From contig CAYRSC010000020.1 of the NCBI GenBank assembly GCA_964427155.1, positions 62,001 through 126,000 on the forward strand: a stretch of 64,000 nt of DNA, written 5' to 3'. The translations under genes and the position numbers were made by a program. Within the stretch, counting starts at the first letter, position 1; every line of letters starts with the position of its first letter. Positions 61,475 to 64,000 of the stretch are shown here, piece after piece. The notes beneath the pieces are model-generated. The model was not told the DNA's origin, did not search any database, and saw only the letters and a list, made by a program, of their open reading frames with translations. This DNA comes from Desulfothermus sp964427155 (lineage in GTDB: Bacteria; Desulfobacterota; Desulfovibrionia; Desulfovibrionales; Desulfothermaceae).

Positions 61475-62167
61475 ATGTATCAATTTGATAAAATTTATGA
61501 ATTTGTGAGAGGTCCCCTGGCACTCTCGTCTTTTATCATATTCTTTGCTGGGATAGCCTGGCAGATAGTGATGTTTTTCTCCCATACAAAAAAGCTGGAA
61601 GGGACCCGCATAACAGGACCAAGGCCCACCAGAAAAGAGATAGAAAGATATGCCCCTTCTGAAGAAATAAGAAGACTGGCAAGGTGGGAGGGCACAGTGT
61701 TTAGGATGGACCCCTGCTTTGCCATCTTGACCTCAATATTTCACATCATCCTCATCTTAACCCCTATATTCCTTCTGGCACATAACATCCTCATAGAGCA
61801 GTCCTGGGGGGTAGCCCCACCCTCTTTTGCGGAAAGGTTCTCCGATATACTCACCATTGTTATCCTGGCATTTGGGGCCTTCTTTTTATATAGAAGACTA
61901 TTTGTCCCTAAAGTAAGGGCAATTACCACTGGGGGGGATTACATACTCTTTCTTTTGGTATTTGTCCCCTATCTTACTGGATTTTTGGCATATCACCAGT
62001 TTTTTGCATATAAAAAGATGATAATTATCCATATGCTAACAGGAGAGCTCATGCTGGTATGTATCCCCTTTACCAGGTTAAAACACATGATATTTTATTT
62101 TCTGAACAGATTTTTCGTAAGAGGGGAATATAATTTCTTTAAGATAGGCAACAGGGTCTGGAACTAG
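61475..62167 (+). CDS. Cytochrome-b-like membrane subunit (NarI/TmcC/DsrM-like)
   Basis: Membrane protein of 230 residues with about five hydrophobic helices, resembling the NarI/DsrM/TmcC family of di-heme cytochromes b that exchange electrons with quinone. Candidate heme ligands are the His residues in TSIFHIILIL, LLAHNIL, AYHQFF and IIIHMLTGE. The cytoplasmic stretch after the first helix is basic. It is followed 20 bases later by an HdrC-like gene, as in Tmc/Hme/Dsr-type complexes. The partner catalytic subunit is not an HdrD-type protein here. Confidence 0.75.
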   Translation: MYQFDKIYEFVRGPLALSSFIIFFAGIAWQIVMFFSHTKKLEGTRITGPRPTRKEIERYAPSEEIRRLARWEGTVFRMDPCFAILTSIFHIILILTPIFLLAHNILIEQSWGVAPPSFAERFSDILTIVILAFGAFFLYRRLFVPKVRAITTGGDYILFLLVFVPYLTGFLAYHQFFAYKKMIIIHMLTGELMLVCIPFTRLKHMIFYFLNRFFVRGEYNFFKIGNRVWN

Positions 62168-62187
62168 GGAAGTTAGGGAGGAATAAA

Positions 62188-62538
62188 ATGATTACACCCA
62201 ACGAGATACTCAGGGAAAATAGGGGAAAGATCAAACTGGCCCTCTCTGTGTGTGCCCACTGTAGTATGTGTGCAGAGAGCTGTTTCCTCTACATGGCAAA
62301 GGACAAGGACCCCACCTACATGCCCTCTTATAAGATGCTAAATTCCATTGGAATCATCTTTAAAAAGAAGGGAAAGGTGGAGGGAGAGGAGATGGAAAAG
62401 ATAAAGGAAATCGCCTGGGAAAAGTGTGTACTCTGTACCAGATGTTACTGCTCTCTGGGAATAGATATTCCATATCTCATCTCCCTGGCCAGGGATTTCT
62501 GCAGACTCAAAGGTGTTTACAGAACCTATGACAATTAA
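62188..62538 (+). CDS. HdrC-like 4Fe-4S ferredoxin-type protein
   Basis: The 116-residue protein has two cysteine clusters: CAHCSMCAESC (C22, 25, 28, 32; CX2CX2CX3C) and CVLCTRCYC (C80, 83, 86, 88). The second has CX2CX2CXC followed by SLGIDIP, two residues shorter than the standard CX3CP spacing. Arrangement and length match HdrC-type electron-transfer subunits. It probably links the membrane cytochrome b to MetV, which starts 36 bases later. Confidence 0.85.
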   Translation: MITPNEILRENRGKIKLALSVCAHCSMCAESCFLYMAKDKDPTYMPSYKMLNSIGIIFKKKGKVEGEEMEKIKEIAWEKCVLCTRCYCSLGIDIPYLISLARDFCRLKGVYRTYDN

Positions 62539-62574
62539 GTAACACATATAACTATTCCACCAGGAGGAATCTTT

Positions 62575-63261
62575 ATGATCAAGGTGAAGAGAAAACCATT
62601 TGAAGAGATAATGGGATTCATTGAAAAATATAACCGGATATTAAATGTGGGATGTGGGGGATGTGCCTCAGTGTGCCTTGGAGGGGGACAAAAGGAGGTA
62701 AACATTCTCAATGAAGAAATAAGGCTCTTTCTGGAAAAAGAGGGCTCTTCCAAGGAGCTGGATGGATACACAGTGGAGCGGGCATGTAATGAAAAGTGCT
62801 TCTTAAACCTGGAGAAGGTGGTGGAAACAGGAAAATATGACTGTATAATTACCATGTGCTGCTCAGCTGGGACACAACTCATTGCAGAAAAGTTCCCGCT
62901 CATCCCTGTATATCCTGCAGTTAATACTGTAGCCATAGGAATAGATCGGGATATTGGTGTCTATGAGGAGAGATGCAGGGCTTGTGGTCATTGTGTAATA
63001 GGTTATACAGGTGGAATATGTCCAGTAACAAGATGTGCAAAGGGACTATTTAATGGACCATGTGGAGGTACTAATCACGGAATGTGTGAAGTTCATCCTG
63101 ATATACCATGTGCCTGGTATGAAATATATCATCGTTTAAAAGAACAAAATAGATTAGAAGATATCAGAAAAATATATCCAATCATGCAGTGGAAAAATCA
63201 AACTCAGAGAACTATATTTCAATACGGATATGAAGAGAGATATATAAAAGAGGCAAAATAG
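62575..63261 (+). CDS. metV: MetV-type protein (methylenetetrahydrofolate reductase C-terminal domain)
   Basis: The 228-residue protein matches MetV, a partner of MetF in acetogens and related anaerobes. It has an N-terminal NVGCGGCASVC (C27, 30, 34), a central ERACNEKC and MCCSAG, and the C-terminal family block RCRACGHC, CPVTRCAKGLFNGPCGG and CAWYEIYHRL. The many cysteines imply iron-sulfur and zinc sites. MetF itself is not in the window. The 3' half (about 63000-63240) is markedly AT-richer than the rest. It lies in one operon with the cytochrome-b-like and HdrC-like genes. Confidence 0.9.
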   Translation: MIKVKRKPFEEIMGFIEKYNRILNVGCGGCASVCLGGGQKEVNILNEEIRLFLEKEGSSKELDGYTVERACNEKCFLNLEKVVETGKYDCIITMCCSAGTQLIAEKFPLIPVYPAVNTVAIGIDRDIGVYEERCRACGHCVIGYTGGICPVTRCAKGLFNGPCGGTNHGMCEVHPDIPCAWYEIYHRLKEQNRLEDIRKIYPIMQWKNQTQRTIFQYGYEERYIKEAK

Positions 63262-63264
63262 AAA

Positions 63265-63465
63265 ATGACAGTTTCTCCCCTATGCCTTTTTATAGCATCC
63301 CTGGGACTGGCATTTGTTTTAGAGGGTTCTCTTTATTTTCTTTTTCCAGATTATATGAAAAAGCTCCTGGAACAGATGCAGAATATGGGTTCTCATACCC
63401 TTCGTAATATGGGTCTTGGAGTAATAGTTGTGGGATTAATATTGATGTATATGGCACTAAGATAG
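63265..63465 (+). CDS. DUF2065-family small membrane protein
   Basis: The 66-residue protein has two hydrophobic helices (about 5-23 and 48-64) with LEGSLYFLFP and TLRNMGLGVIVVGLILMYMA, matching DUF2065 (YjeT-like). The function of this family is unknown. It starts 3 bases after metV, in the same operon, and ends at a strong terminator. Confidence 0.85.
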   Translation: MTVSPLCLFIASLGLAFVLEGSLYFLFPDYMKKLLEQMQNMGSHTLRNMGLGVIVVGLILMYMALR

Positions 63466-63490
63466 GTCAGAGAAGGGATGAAGGGGAAAA

Positions 63491-63522
63491 GAGAGGAGGG
63501 TCTGGGCCCTCCTCTCTTTTTT
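63491..63522 (+). terminator. Bidirectional Rho-independent terminator
   Basis: Perfect 10-bp stem GAGAGGAGGG/CCCTCCTCTC (63491-63516) with a TTTTTT run on the plus strand. The A run on the other side gives a short T tract on the minus strand, so it probably also ends the convergent hybrid-cluster gene. Confidence 0.9.
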
Positions 63523-63531
63523 GGTGAGGTG

Positions 63532-64000
63532 TTATTTTCCTGCCATCATTGCCTCAATATCCTCTTTTACATCCCCAATGGGCTTGAGATCAAATTTCTC
63601 CACTAGTATCTTGGCAACATTTGGAGATAGAAATCCTGGCAGGGTTGGACCTATCCTCAGCCCCTTAAATCCCAGATAGAGCAGGGCAAGGAGCACAGTA
63701 ACAGCCTTTTGCTCATACCATCCAATATCAAAGGAAATGGGAAGGTCATTTATATCCTCCACCCCAAATACCTCTTTTAATTTAAGGGCAATCACCGCCA
63801 GGGAATAACAATCATTGCACTGACCTGCATCCAATATCCTGGGAATGCCCCCAATATCTCCCAGGTCCAGCTTGTTATAGCGGTATTTGGCGCATCCTGC
63901 AGTCAATATAACTGCGTCCTTTGGAAGATTCTTTGCCACCTCAGTAAAATACTCCCTCTTTTTCTGTCTTCCATCGCATCCCGCCATCACCACAAATCTC
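63532..64000 (-). CDS. hcp: Hybrid-cluster protein (Hcp), C-terminal part
   Basis: The C-terminal about 156 residues of the hybrid-cluster protein, whose suggested role is reduction of nitric oxide or hydroxylamine. The frame stays open to the right edge (RFVVMAGCDGR...), so the gene is truncated only by the window. Cluster-ligand motifs are present: GCDGR, LTAGCAKYRYN and GQCNDCYSLAVIAL. The start is outside the window. It converges on the metV operon. Confidence 0.92.
   Translation of the reverse strand, partial: RFVVMAGCDGRQKKREYFTEVAKNLPKDAVILTAGCAKYRYNKLDLGDIGGIPRILDAGQCNDCYSLAVIALKLKEVFGVEDINDLPISFDIGWYEQKAVTVLLALLYLGFKGLRIGPTLPGFLSPNVAKILVEKFDLKPIGDVKEDIEAMMAGK

Overview
The window looks like part of the chromosome of an anaerobic, probably thermophilic bacterium of the Desulfobacterota (former Deltaproteobacteria) type. 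This is an inference. It rests on a cytochrome c maturation set whose CcmE carries Cys instead of the heme-binding His and which has no CcmG or CcmH here, on MetV and HdrC-like proteins, a hybrid-cluster protein, HypF and an orphan NifX-like/Nbp35 pair, and on heavy use of AGA/AGG (Arg) and ATA (Ile) codons. No rRNA, tRNA, insertion sequence, prophage or CRISPR array was recognised. Coding density is very high: most neighbours overlap or nearly touch, three convergent pairs overlap at their 3' ends, and no gap without a gene exceeds about 235 bases.

Layout. 1-6240 (minus): cobalamin-type radical SAM protein, GAF/HD-GYP protein, class IV aminotransferase and a peptide-type ABC transporter whose permease runs off the left edge. 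6320-7636: L-cysteine desulfidase family. 7813-13685 (plus): a beta-oxidation block (FadN-like fusion, thiolase, CoA hydrolase/transferase) behind a promoter with a textbook FadR-type operator. 13740-17432: small surface-glycan-like group (methyltransferases, alpha-toroid protein, GT4 glycosyltransferase). 17619-26063 (minus): recA-alaS-ricT-metG-trmH-aroC, expressed from a recognisable recA promoter overlapped by an inverted repeat. 26188-31846: PP-loop protein, then an operon of a 31-heptad repeat membrane protein, a histidine kinase and a lone receiver, then a methyl-accepting protein.

31954-40262: HypF; a NifX-like/Nbp35/metallo-beta-lactamase cluster; a CobD-CobQ fusion; a VKOR-thioredoxin protein. 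40240-57341 (minus): one uninterrupted run of 17 genes joining a peptidase, a sigma-54 activator, glnD, a CorC-like protein, ccmEFABCD plus a TPR protein, guaB, guaA, tatB, tatC, hisB and a lipoprotein. 57508-61367 (plus): Cys-cluster protein, J-domain protein, unknown gene, purA, holB-like gene. 61475-63465 (plus): cytochrome-b-like membrane protein, HdrC-like protein, MetV and a DUF2065 protein, which look like a membrane-linked electron module for one-carbon metabolism. The window ends in the hybrid-cluster protein gene.

The most unusual item is the repeat protein/kinase/receiver operon (27236-30072), in which a DUF202-like two-helix membrane domain is preceded by 31 uninterrupted RTxLA heptads. 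Other points worth checking are the MetV-membrane module, the minimal Ccm system beside a VKOR protein, the FadR-type operator, and a RecA with an enlarged DNA-binding loop L2.
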